Part shown: in pieces, positions 1 through 7,268 of the stretch
Layout of the letters: each line of letters begins with the position of its first letter
Position numbering within the stretch: position 1 is the first letter of the stretch
Assembly: GCF_001590865.1 (NCBI RefSeq)
Contig: NZ_BBUY01000006.1
Span: 94,955 to 141,624 of the forward strand
Reading direction: 5' to 3'
From: Streptomyces sp. NBRC 110611
GTDB lineage: Bacteria > Actinomycetota > Actinomycetes > Streptomycetales > Streptomycetaceae
DNA length: 46,670 bases
The notes under the pieces: model-generated
What the model saw: only the letters and a program-made list of their open reading frames with translations
What the model was told of the DNA's origin: nothing
Database searches by the model: none
Made by a program: the position numbers and the translations under genes

Positions 1-10
1 TGACCACGAC

Positions 11-169
11 GTGAGCGAGAAGAAGCCGGGCACGCTGCTGCTCGCTCCGCTCGCCACGCGCCGCTCCGCATCCGCCCTGCTGGGCGCGTTCGGCTGCGGA
101 GCCGCACGGCTGCACGTCGATCTGTGCCGCCTGTCCAGCGCCATGTGTCCGCGCTGCGCCGACGTCTGA
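11..169 (+). CDS. Putative cysteine-type leader peptide upstream of cysO-cysM
   Basis: This is a 52-codon ORF with GTG start at 11 and TGA at 167-169. Its C-terminal part reads RLHVDLCRLSSAMCPRC, close to the HxDLxRxxSxxC pattern of short putative leader peptides annotated in front of sulfur-metabolism genes in Streptomyces. There are four Cys in the last 20 residues. GTG at 11 overlaps a TGA at 12-14 in another frame, so the ORF may be coupled to an upstream gene outside the window; the true start is uncertain because it is longer than typical leaders. The 167-nt gap to the CysO-like gene could house an attenuator. A role in sensing Cys-tRNA or cysteine supply is inference. It could instead be the tail of an upstream gene. 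Confidence 0.45.
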   Translation: MSEKKPGTLLLAPLATRRSASALLGAFGCGAARLHVDLCRLSSAMCPRCADV

Positions 170-336
170 CCCGGCCGAGCCCGGGGCGTGCGGCTCCCGC
201 CGTCCGTACCCCGTACCTCTCGCGTCACCCGACGCCCTTCCGTGGCACGTCGCACGTACCGCATATCCCGCACATACCGCCGTGCCACGGACGCACCGCC
301 ACCGTCACCGCACCCACTCCGACAGGAGAACTTCCC

Positions 337-615
337 ATGGCCATCGAGGTCCGCATCCCGACCATCCTGCGCAACTACACCGACGGCAAGAAGGCCGTCG
401 AGGGCAGCGGCGATACTCTCGCCGACCTCTTCGCCGACCTGGAGAGCCGGCACACCGGCATCCGGGAGCGCCTGGTCGACGGCGAGCAGCTCCGCCGCTT
501 CGTGAACGTCTACCTCAACGACGAGGACGTCCGCTTCCTGGCGGGCATCTCCACCAAGCTGGCCGACGGCGACAGCGTGACGATCCTGCCGGCGGTGGCC
601 GGAGGAATGAGCTGA
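337..615 (+). CDS. CysO-like MoaD/ThiS-family sulfur carrier protein
   Basis: This 92-residue ubiquitin-fold sulfur carrier closely resembles mycobacterial CysO, sharing segments such as IPTILR, RFVNVYLNDEDVRF and DGDSVTILPAVAGG. In M. tuberculosis the C-terminal glycine thiocarboxylate supplies sulfur to CysM, and the JAMM protease Mec+ then frees cysteine. Here the protein ends GGMS, so two residues must be removed before the di-glycine is exposed. The ATG at 337 has an AGGAGAA ribosome site (8 nt upstream) and starts exactly where homology begins. cysM follows 2 nt after the stop, so the two are probably translationally coupled. The expected JAMM protease is not visible and may lie left of the window. 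Confidence 0.88.
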   Translation: MAIEVRIPTILRNYTDGKKAVEGSGDTLADLFADLESRHTGIRERLVDGEQLRRFVNVYLNDEDVRFLAGISTKLADGDSVTILPAVAGGMS

Positions 616-617
616 CG

Positions 618-1568
618 GTGCGGTACGACTCCCCGCTGGCGGCGGTCGGGAACACCCCTCTCGTCCGCCTCCCGCGCCTCTCGCCCTCCGATGACGTCCG
701 CATCTGGGCGAAGCTGGAGGACCGCAACCCCACGGGCTCCGTCAAGGACCGGCCCGCGCTGCACATGATCGAACAGGCCGAGAAGGACGGCCGGCTCACC
801 CCCGGCTGCACGATCCTGGAGCCGACCAGCGGCAACACCGGCATCTCGCTCGCCATGGCGGCCAAGCTCAAGGGCTACCGCATGGTGTGCGTCATGCCGG
901 AGAACACCTCGGCGGAACGGCGCGAACTGCTCGCCATGTGGGGCGCCGAGATCATCTCCTCGCCCGCGGCCGGCGGGTCCAACACGGCGGTCCGGGTCGC
1001 CAAGGAGCTCGCCGCCGAGCACCCCGACTGGGTGATGCTCTACCAGTACGGGAACCCCGACAACGCCGGTGCGCACTACGCCACCACCGGCCCCGAGATC
1101 CTCGCCGACCTCCCCTCCGTCACCCACTTCGTGGCCGGGCTGGGCACCACCGGCACGCTGATGGGCGTCGGCCGCTATCTGCGCGAGCACGTCCCCGGCG
1201 TGCAGATCGTCGCCGCCGAGCCGCGCTACGACGACGTGGTCTACGGTCTGCGCAACCTCGACGAGGGCTTCGTCCCCGAGCTGTACGACGAGTCCGTGCT
1301 CACCACCCGTTTCTCGGTCGGCTCCGAGGACGCGGTGCGCCGCACCCGTGAACTCCTCGCCGAGGAAGGCATCTTCGCGGGCATCTCCACCGGCGCGGTC
1401 CTGCACGCCGCGCTCGGTGTCGGCCGGAAGGCGGTCCGGGCGGGCCGGAGCGCCGACATCGTCTTCATCGTCGCCGACGGCGGCTGGAAGTACCTCTCCA
1501 CCGGTGTCTACACCGCCGAGTCGACGGAGGCCGCGATCGCGGCGCTGCAGGGCCAGCTCTGGGCCTAG
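618..1568 (+). CDS. cysM: Cysteine synthase, CysM type (PLP-dependent)
   Basis: This 316-residue fold-type II PLP enzyme is the usual length for CysM. The PLP lysine lies in NPTGSVKDRPA near residue 44, and the phosphate or substrate loop is TSGNTGIS near residue 74. The C-terminal glycine loop is VAGLGTTGT. Pairing with a CysO-like protein two bases upstream indicates the CysO-dependent route from O-phosphoserine to cysteine, rather than the sulfide-dependent CysK route; that is inferred from mycobacterial enzymes. The GTG start at 618 is preceded by GGAGGAA. The end WA* is followed by a strong hairpin at 1600-1642. Confidence 0.9.
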   Translation: MRYDSPLAAVGNTPLVRLPRLSPSDDVRIWAKLEDRNPTGSVKDRPALHMIEQAEKDGRLTPGCTILEPTSGNTGISLAMAAKLKGYRMVCVMPENTSAERRELLAMWGAEIISSPAAGGSNTAVRVAKELAAEHPDWVMLYQYGNPDNAGAHYATTGPEILADLPSVTHFVAGLGTTGTLMGVGRYLREHVPGVQIVAAEPRYDDVVYGLRNLDEGFVPELYDESVLTTRFSVGSEDAVRRTRELLAEEGIFAGISTGAVLHAALGVGRKAVRAGRSADIVFIVADGGWKYLSTGVYTAESTEAAIAALQGQLWA

Positions 1569-1599
1569 GCCCCGTTGTCATGGCGTAGGTCCTGTTGTC

Positions 1600-1642
1600 G
1601 TACGGGGTGCCCCGGGCGCGTGCCGCCGGGAGCACCCCGTAC
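1600..1642 (+). terminator. Hairpin terminator after cysM
   Basis: Arms 1600-1610 and 1632-1642 are perfectly complementary (11 bp), and inner arms 1611-1615 and 1626-1630 extend the stem past one bulged A. It sits 32 nt after the cysM stop. There is no clear U-tract, as is common in Streptomyces. The rest of 1569-1842 holds no gene I can support. Confidence 0.6.
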
Positions 1643-1842
1643 GGGCGTACGGGGGGTCAGCCCGGACTGGTGATTCCGCCCACAGCTCGCCCCGCCGGAG
1701 GAGCGACACGACCTCTCGCGCCTTACGCTCGTGGGCACCGCACCGACCGTCCAGGGCCCGGCACGACCCGGCAAGGCCCCGCCGGGACGACCCGACCGCC
1801 GGCCGCCGACCGCCGCCCCCGCCCACGGAGGTTCACGCCCGT

Positions 1843-2595
1843 ATGAAGCTCACTGTCGTCGGATGCTCGGGGTCGTTCCCCTCCACGGAGTCGGCCTGTT
1901 CGAGCTACCTCCTGGAGGCCGACGGCTTCAGGCTGCTCCTCGACATGGGCAATGGCGCCCTCGGCGAGCTGCAGCGCCACTCCGGCCTCTACGACCTCGA
2001 CGCCGTACTCCTGTCACATCTGCACGCCGACCACTGCATCGACCTGACCGGCTACTTCGTCGTGCGCTACTACCCGCCGGACGGCGACCGGTGCGCGCCC
2101 ATGCCGGTCTACGGGCCGGCCGGCACCGAGCACCGGCTGACCGCCGCCCACGCCGACCTGCCGCACGACGGCGCGATGAGCGAGGTCTTCGACTTCCGCA
2201 CACTGGAACCGGGCACCCGCGCCATCGGGCCGTTCACCGTCCGTACGGAGCGGGTCAGCCACCCCATGGAGGCCTTCGGCTTCCGTATCGAGCACAACGG
2301 CAGCTCCCTGACGTACTCCGGTGACACCGGGCCCTGCGCGGCGCTGGACACCCTCGCGGCCGGTACCGACCTCTTCCTGTGCGAGGCGTCGTTCACGTAC
2401 GGGAAGGAGGACATCCCGGATCTGCACCTCAACGGGAGGGAGGCCGGTGAGCACGCCCGGCGGGCCGGCGCCGGCCGGCTGGTGCTGACCCACATCCCGC
2501 CGTGGACCGACCCGGACATCAGCGTCCGCGACGCGCAGAAGGTCTACGACGGGCCGGTCGAGGTCGCCAAGGCGGGTGCGGTCTACGAGATCTGA
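1843..2595 (+). CDS. Metallo-beta-lactamase-fold hydrolase (RNase Z / Rv1339-like)
   Basis: This 250-residue protein carries the metal-binding motif SHLHADH near residue 58, a central GDTG near residue 160 and a late TH near residue 226, the layout of RNase Z-like metallo-beta-lactamase phosphodiesterases. Mycobacterial Rv1339, in the same family, has been reported as an atypical cyclic-nucleotide phosphodiesterase, so nucleotide or cAMP hydrolysis is a reasonable guess. The ATG at 1843 follows an ACGGAGGTT ribosome site. It is a monocistronic gene convergent with the glycosyltransferase gene, with only 30 bp between stops. Exact substrate is not determinable from sequence. Confidence 0.82.
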   Translation: MKLTVVGCSGSFPSTESACSSYLLEADGFRLLLDMGNGALGELQRHSGLYDLDAVLLSHLHADHCIDLTGYFVVRYYPPDGDRCAPMPVYGPAGTEHRLTAAHADLPHDGAMSEVFDFRTLEPGTRAIGPFTVRTERVSHPMEAFGFRIEHNGSSLTYSGDTGPCAALDTLAAGTDLFLCEASFTYGKEDIPDLHLNGREAGEHARRAGAGRLVLTHIPPWTDPDISVRDAQKVYDGPVEVAKAGAVYEI

Positions 2596-2625
2596 CCCGG
2601 CCGGGCCACGGACCGCTGCTGCGGG

Positions 2626-3930
2626 TCAGGCGGACGGGACGGCCGGCGGCGGGGAGCCGGCGTGGGACAGCATCGTGCGGAGCGCGGTGATTTCGGACGC
2701 CAGTTTCGCGCCGGATCCCCATGCGGTCGCGTCATGGAGAGCGCTGAGGGTGTGTTCGTAGCGGCCGCTGGCGAGTGCGAGCAATCCGTGGAGCTCGTGG
2801 AGCCGTCCCGTCTCTCTCGCGGTGCGCCGCCCCTCCCCGCGCGCGGCGGCGGCGGCTGAATCGGCAAGCCGGGAGAGGTGATTCAGGGTCTGACTGGCGG
2901 AGACCACGACTTCGAAGTACGTGGCTTCGGCAGCCCGGCGGGCGCTGCGCAGCAGCGGGGCGTACTGGGCGATCTCGGCTGCCCCGCCGAAACGGAGGGC
3001 GAGCTCACACAGCAGTGCCCAACTGTCCTCCCGGCGCTCGGCAATGTAGTCGGCGGAATCAGCGGGGAGGCCCGACAGGGATGCCGCAAGGGCGGTGAAG
3101 AGTGCGTGCGCGCGGGCCGGGTCCAGGTTGTCGATCAGCTCGGCCCGGGTCTGGTAGAAGAGCCACTTGGGGTTGTGCGGCTCCTCCCCGCGGCAGATGT
3201 CCAGAAGTCGGGAATGGCGCCGCAGCTTCTCTTTGCTTTCGATGACTTCCGGACGGTATCCGTGGTGGGTGAAGTGGATGCCGGCGAAGGCCGTCGGGGG
3301 CTGGTTGCCGTCCTGGTCGTAGGGGCGTTCATGAATGCGTCCGCGGTAACGCAGCGCGGTGCCGGCCCGGAGCGCGCGGGGGAGATCGCGGTAGACACCA
3401 CCGCTGTCGTTGACATCGGTGATGTGCGGGCAGACGACGAGGTCGGACTGGGGCACGACGGTGTCCAGCGCGGAAAGGCAGCGCCGAAGGTCTCCGGAGG
3501 ATGCGGGATCCAGAATTTCGTCCGCGTCGACCATGACGATCCAGCCCTCGGTGACGTGGTCGAATGCCACGTTCCGCTGGAGCGCGAAATCGTCCGCCCA
3601 GGGGGACTGGATCACGCGTGTCGGCAGGCTCGTTTCCCGCACGATTCGCAGTGTGTCGTCCTGCGAGCCCGAGTCGATGACGAGCACGTCGTCGACGTCG
3701 GCGGCCAGAGCCTCGATGCAATGACCGACGGTCTCTTCCTCATCGCAGGTGAGGATCACCGCTGTGATACGAGGAGACGGCGCCTGCGCACCGGCCGGAC
3801 GCGCACGTATACCGGTGGACGTTTCGGCCAACCGGGGAGAGACCTCGTGGATGAGTTGCAGATCTTCTTCCCAGGAGGGTGCCGCGCTGTCGCGCCGACG
3901 CGACGCGACCAGTAGTTCACCGAATTGCAT
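2626..3930 (-). CDS. SunS-like family 2 glycosyltransferase of the glycocin cluster
   Basis: This 434-residue protein has a short N-terminal extension (about 1-52), a GT-A/GT2 catalytic domain (about 54-290) and a helical C-terminal region. The nucleotide-sugar site shows ITAVILTCDEEETV, VIDSGSQDDT and a DxD-type metal motif, VMVDADE, at about 133-138, followed later by FTHHGY. The architecture matches SunS-type S-glycosyltransferases, which attach a hexose to one cysteine of the precursor. The ATG at 3930 has AAGGAG 10 nt upstream and overlaps the transporter stop by 14 bp, implying coupled translation. The likely substrate is the precursor at 6148-6345, with Cys49 as the predicted acceptor. 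The sugar donor (UDP-Glc or UDP-GlcNAc) is unknown. Generic GT2 activity on another acceptor is the alternative, but the context argues against it. Confidence 0.82.
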   Translation of the reverse strand: MQFGELLVASRRRDSAAPSWEEDLQLIHEVSPRLAETSTGIRARPAGAQAPSPRITAVILTCDEEETVGHCIEALAADVDDVLVIDSGSQDDTLRIVRETSLPTRVIQSPWADDFALQRNVAFDHVTEGWIVMVDADEILDPASSGDLRRCLSALDTVVPQSDLVVCPHITDVNDSGGVYRDLPRALRAGTALRYRGRIHERPYDQDGNQPPTAFAGIHFTHHGYRPEVIESKEKLRRHSRLLDICRGEEPHNPKWLFYQTRAELIDNLDPARAHALFTALAASLSGLPADSADYIAERREDSWALLCELALRFGGAAEIAQYAPLLRSARRAAEATYFEVVVSASQTLNHLSRLADSAAAAARGEGRRTARETGRLHELHGLLALASGRYEHTLSALHDATAWGSGAKLASEITALRTMLSHAGSPPPAVPSA

Positions 3931-6079
3931 GACCGACACTCTCCTTGGCCGTCTGGTTTCCGATGTGGCCGTCCAGGTTGACGACGTGGTCGAACGCGAG
4001 GTCGGCCGCGTCCGTATGGGAGACCACGACCTTCGATGCGGGCAGAGAGGCGAGATTCGCCCAGATTCTGCGCACCGTATCGCGGTCGATTCCGCTGAAC
4101 GCCTCATCGAGGAGGTAGACATCCGGAGCATGCAGGACTGCTCGTGCCAGAGCCAGGCGTTGGATCTGCCCGCGCGACAGGCCGCTGCCATCCTCCCGGA
4201 CTCCCCAGGCCAGCCCTTCGGGCAGACCTTCGACCACCTCGTCGAAGCATGCGAGGCGACAGGCCCGCTCGATCTCGTCCTCTCCGGCCGGCCTGCCGAG
4301 GGTGAGGTTTTCCCGCAGATCCGCCGTGAGCAGGAGGGGGCTGTCGCTGAGATACAGGATTCGCTGTCTGATGTCGCGCTCACGGAGGTCGCCGAGGTCG
4401 CGCCCTCCGATTCTGATACTTCCCTGATAGTGGGCGAAGAATCCGGCGACAGCCTTGAGGGCCGTGCTCTTTCCTTGGCCATTCGCGCCCGCGACGAGAA
4501 TCGTGGCGCCCGGCGGAACGGTGAGTTGGAAGTCCTCGACAGCCGGGCGGGTGGCGGCAGGGTAGGCGACGCTCAGGTCACGGACATCGATACGTGCTCC
4601 CGCCGCGTCGCCGGGCCCGGCCTGTGGAGCGGGCTCCGCCTGCGGAGCGGTTGCGGCGGGCTCCAGCCGGGGATCCTCGGACTGGTTGATGACGTCGCGG
4701 TACCGCCCCACCGCGACGAAGAGCCTTTGCAGTGTTACCTGAAGTGCAGCGACCGAGTTGGCAGAGGACAGGAAGAACCCGGCGAGGGAGACCGAGGAAA
4801 AGATCTCTCCGACCGTCAGGGTTCCGGACAGGCAGAGTTCAAGGCAGATCCAGGTGGCGAATACCGTGGTCAAGCCCAGGTTGATGGTCATCACAACAGA
4901 GCCGGTGTTTCCGAGCCGGCCCAGGCGGGTTTCGGAGACGATCCTGCGGTCCAGGTGCTTGCGGACCCTGCTCATCGCGAAGTCTCGCTTGGCGTAGGAA
5001 ACGACCTGCTCATAGTTGTGCACGATATTGAAGAGTTCAGCCTTGAGGCTGGCGTCCCGCTGCAGTGCTTCTTCGGAGGCGGTTCTGATGGGGGAGAAAA
5101 GGAAGCGTGACGTCAGCACATTCACCAGTGCGGAAAGCAGCAGAATGCCGAGTACGAACGTGTTGGTGTAGGCGAGATATGCGCCCACGCCGAGTATGAC
5201 TCCGACGTCCATGGAAGCCTGCACCGTTGAGGTGGAGACGAGTGCTTGGATCTCCTGCACGTCGTCGAGGCGACTCACCAGGTCGCCGGCCCGTCGGCTG
5301 TGATGGAAGGTGACGGGCAGCCGCAGCAATTTGCGGACGTAGGACTCGGACAGCTGGCGCTGCAGCGCCTGCCCCAAGGAAACGGCCAGTCTGCCGCGTA
5401 TGTATTGCGCGACGCCGATGACGACAATTACTCCGGCGACTGCGGCTGTCAGCATATTGACCGCTTGCATGGACTGCTCTCGCACCATGCGGTCCACCGC
5501 TACTTGCAGAAAAATGCTGGTCAGCATGGAGGCGCCGGAGACCAGCACGGTCAGCGCAAGAATTGCCGCCAGGACCGGCCAGCGGCTGCGAACCAGTGGC
5601 CACACCACTCGCTGAGAGCGCAGCTCTCCCAGCCTGGCGCGCAGGGAAATCCCGGCTGCGGGCGACTCCGTGACGAGGACGTCTCCCGTGAACATCTCCG
5701 CCAACGCGTCTGCGCCGACCTTCGTCGGCCGGGAGAGCAGCGGGTCGCTCACCATGAATTGGCCATGACGTTCGGCATGCACCACGACGAAGTGCGGCCG
5801 GCTCATCACACGTACGCGGACAATGGCCGGGCCGGCGATGTGCACCGCCTGCGCGAGCTGTTCGGCGTCAAGATGCAGGAGCTCTGAATCGACTCCGTAC
5901 TCCGCCAGCACCTGTTGCAGGCGCAGCAGGGAAGAGCCGCGGCGCCCCAGACCCACCGACTCGCCGAGAACGGCCATGTCGACCAGTTTGCCGTGGCGCC
6001 TCAGGACGGTCCGCACACATGCTGGCCCGCAGTCCGTGTCCCCGGTCTGGCTCGTGTGATACCGCCGGAAGGTCTCCAC
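3917..6079 (-). CDS. Peptidase C39-containing ABC transporter (PCAT), SunT-like
   Basis: This 720-residue exporter matures RiPP precursors at double-glycine-type sites. The N-terminal C39 peptidase has the oxyanion Gln11 and catalytic Cys17 in QTGDTDCGPAC, His96 in PHFVVV and Asp112 in SDP. A six-helix ABC exporter domain covers about 160-440. The ATPase has Walker A GANGQGKST, signature LSRGQIQR, Walker B DVYLLDEAFSGID and H-loop VVSH. The Q-loop region reads LYLSDSPLL with no glutamine. I chose GTG at 6079 because it has an AAGGGTAGGG-like ribosome site; GTG at 6094 is in frame but has none. It lies downstream of the precursor gene and a 17-bp hairpin, and overlaps the glycosyltransferase gene. 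The expected role is leader cleavage and export. Confidence 0.9.
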   Translation of the reverse strand: METFRRYHTSQTGDTDCGPACVRTVLRRHGKLVDMAVLGESVGLGRRGSSLLRLQQVLAEYGVDSELLHLDAEQLAQAVHIAGPAIVRVRVMSRPHFVVVHAERHGQFMVSDPLLSRPTKVGADALAEMFTGDVLVTESPAAGISLRARLGELRSQRVVWPLVRSRWPVLAAILALTVLVSGASMLTSIFLQVAVDRMVREQSMQAVNMLTAAVAGVIVVIGVAQYIRGRLAVSLGQALQRQLSESYVRKLLRLPVTFHHSRRAGDLVSRLDDVQEIQALVSTSTVQASMDVGVILGVGAYLAYTNTFVLGILLLSALVNVLTSRFLFSPIRTASEEALQRDASLKAELFNIVHNYEQVVSYAKRDFAMSRVRKHLDRRIVSETRLGRLGNTGSVVMTINLGLTTVFATWICLELCLSGTLTVGEIFSSVSLAGFFLSSANSVAALQVTLQRLFVAVGRYRDVINQSEDPRLEPAATAPQAEPAPQAGPGDAAGARIDVRDLSVAYPAATRPAVEDFQLTVPPGATILVAGANGQGKSTALKAVAGFFAHYQGSIRIGGRDLGDLRERDIRQRILYLSDSPLLLTADLRENLTLGRPAGEDEIERACRLACFDEVVEGLPEGLAWGVREDGSGLSRGQIQRLALARAVLHAPDVYLLDEAFSGIDRDTVRRIWANLASLPASKVVVSHTDAADLAFDHVVNLDGHIGNQTAKESVGHAIR

Positions 6080-6101
6080 TTCCCTACCCTTCACCTACAC
6101 G

Positions 6102-6140
6102 CGTTCGGCCCTGGCTTCGAGGTGAAGCCAGGGCCGAACG
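6102..6140 (-). terminator. Perfect 17-bp hairpin between precursor and transporter
   Basis: Arms 6102-6118 and 6124-6140 are perfect inverted repeats around a 5-nt loop. The hairpin starts 8 nt after the precursor stop and ends just before the transporter start. Without a U-tract, it probably acts as a partial terminator or 3' stabiliser that keeps precursor mRNA in excess, as in many bacteriocin operons. Function is inferred. Confidence 0.75.
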
Positions 6141-6147
6141 GAGAATG

Positions 6148-6345
6148 CTACTTGCAGAACTGGTTGTACATCTTCAGGTAGTCCGTCGGCGTACCGCCGC
6201 AGGAGATGACCGTGCTGGTGAAGCTCAGGGCGTACAGGTGGGCGCACTGAGCCTTGCTCAGCTTGCGCCCCTCGCCGTCCGCCTGCTCCGCGGCGGCCTC
6301 GCTGAGCGCGGGAAAGTTCATCGAACGCAGCTGTGCCAGACTCAT
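6148..6345 (-). CDS. Glycocin precursor peptide, sublancin-like
   Basis: This peptide has 65 residues, ATG at 6345 with GAAGAGG upstream, and TAG at 6148. The C-terminal part carries KAQCAHLY, ISCGG and YNQFCK, lining up with sublancin 168 (KAQCAALW, IGCGGG, YRQFCR). Cys34, Cys49 and Cys64 match sublancin Cys7, Cys22 (the S-glucosylated residue) and Cys36. Cys34-Cys49 spacing is identical (14 residues); Cys49-Cys64 is one residue longer. Sublancin Cys14 and Cys29, which form the inner disulfide, are replaced by Ser41 and a non-Cys position near Tyr56. The leader (about 1-26) lacks a canonical GG; cleavage after Gly26 (EG) would put the core start level with sublancin. Prediction: one Cys34-Cys64 disulfide and S-glycosylated Cys49. 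Adjacent PCAT and SunS-like genes support the call. Confidence 0.88.
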   Translation of the reverse strand: MSLAQLRSMNFPALSEAAAEQADGEGRKLSKAQCAHLYALSFTSTVISCGGTPTDYLKMYNQFCK

Positions 6346-6390
6346 CGTCTTCAGCCTCTTCTCGGTCTATCGGTGTGTCAGAACACGCTG

Positions 6391-6420
6391 ATCGTCCGTT
6401 CCGGGGCGCTGGTCGGGCAA
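6391..6420 (-). promoter_or_regulatory. Possible promoter for the glycocin precursor
   Basis: On the minus strand a TTGCCC hexamer (6415-6420) and a GACGAT hexamer (6391-6396) are 18 bp apart, about 45 bp before the precursor start. This fits an HrdB-like promoter only loosely. It is offered because a hairpin at 6442-6474 separates this gene from the regulator gene, so the precursor probably has its own promoter. Confidence 0.2.
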
Positions 6421-6441
6421 TCCATAGATCGGAGGGTGGAT

Positions 6442-6474
6442 CCGCCACATGGCGGGGGTCGCGCCATGCGGCGG
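6442..6474 (-). terminator. Hairpin between regulator and precursor genes
   Basis: Inverted repeat of CCGCC and ATGGCG with CGCCAT and GGCGG, an 11-bp stem with a 2x2 internal mismatch and a 7-nt loop. It lies 27 nt after the response-regulator stop and could end that transcript. No U-tract follows. Confidence 0.35.
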
Positions 6475-6500
6475 ACCGCACGCCGGAGCCGGCTCAGCCC

Positions 6501-7268
6501 CTATACGTAGGCAAGGCGAGCAGTTGACGGAGTCGGCAGGTAGCCATGCGAGGCGATACTTTCGTGGTGCGCCTCGATGTCCGACGGCCAGTGGATGATG
6601 CCCGCCCGGTCGGCGATGACCGCGGCTTGCACTCGGGTGACGTTTCCGAGTTTCGTCAGCAGTGCACTCACGTGATCCTTGGCGGTGCTGGCCGCTATAC
6701 CCATACGCCGTGCTATCTGGGTGTTGGTCAGCCCGCAGCCGAGAAGGGACAGCGCGTAACGCTCCCGAGGGGAGAGGCGAGCCACGAGTTCGGCGGCTTC
6801 ATCGACCCGGCAGCGATCCAGGTAGCCGGTGATAATCGCCGAAGCGACATCTGGCGCCAAGGGCCGCCGTCCGGCTTTCAGGCTCCTGATGTCCTGGGCA
6901 AGCTGCTCCGGATCGGAGTCTTTCAGCAGATAGCCTGCGGCGCCGAGGAACAGCGCATCGGAAAAGTACTCCTCCTGGCAGGACTTGGTCAGTACGATGA
7001 CCTTCGGGGAGTCCTTGAGGGATTGAATCTGGCGCAATACGGTCATTCCGTCGGCGCCGAGCATCTGGATATCCAGCAAGGCGACGTCGGGGCGATGGTG
7101 TGCGAGGAACGGGACGGCTTCCTGTCCGGCGCAGGTGCCCACAACTTCGATGTCGGGTGTTGTGTCGAAAAACCTTTGGAGGGTGATCCGCATCAGTGGT
7201 TCGTCATCCACGATGGCTACCCGCACGGAATCGGCCCTTGCCCGGCCTCCGCCGCCCGTCATGAGCAT
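6501..7268 (-). CDS. NarL/FixJ-family response regulator of the glycocin cluster
   Basis: This 255-residue protein has an N-terminal receiver domain (about 15-135) with the acidic pair in IVDDEP, the phospho-acceptor aspartate in VALLDIQM and the conserved lysine in VLTK. A C-terminal LuxR-type HTH (about 165-230) follows, with LSPRERYALSLLGCGLTNTQ and STAKDHVSALLTKLG. The ATG at 7268 is preceded by GGGGGA. No sensor kinase gene is next to it, so it is an orphan. It precedes the precursor gene on the same strand, separated by 155 nt that include a hairpin. It is the best candidate cluster regulator. A short inverted repeat (CGACA-N7-TGTCG, 7302-7318) lies in its upstream region. Confidence 0.88.
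   Translation of the reverse strand: MLMTGGGGRARADSVRVAIVDDEPLMRITLQRFFDTTPDIEVVGTCAGQEAVPFLAHHRPDVALLDIQMLGADGMTVLRQIQSLKDSPKVIVLTKSCQEEYFSDALFLGAAGYLLKDSDPEQLAQDIRSLKAGRRPLAPDVASAIITGYLDRCRVDEAAELVARLSPRERYALSLLGCGLTNTQIARRMGIAASTAKDHVSALLTKLGNVTRVQAAVIADRAGIIHWPSDIEAHHESIASHGYLPTPSTARLAYV

Noticed and set aside
3930..4482. N-terminal extension of the glycosyltransferase frame to 4482
   Set aside because: It overlaps the transporter coding region in another frame and its sequence is Ser/Arg-rich; ATG at 3930 has a good AAGGAG site.
6148..6345. Reading the small peptide as a lanthipeptide or lasso precursor
   Set aside because: No LanB/C/M-type or lasso cyclase/RRE genes are present; the KAQC, ICGG and QFC motifs and the SunS-like GT point to a glycocin.
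2626..7268. Mobile element or phage origin of the glycocin block
   Set aside because: No transposase, integrase, terminal inverted repeats or direct repeats were found around the block; only base composition suggests transfer.
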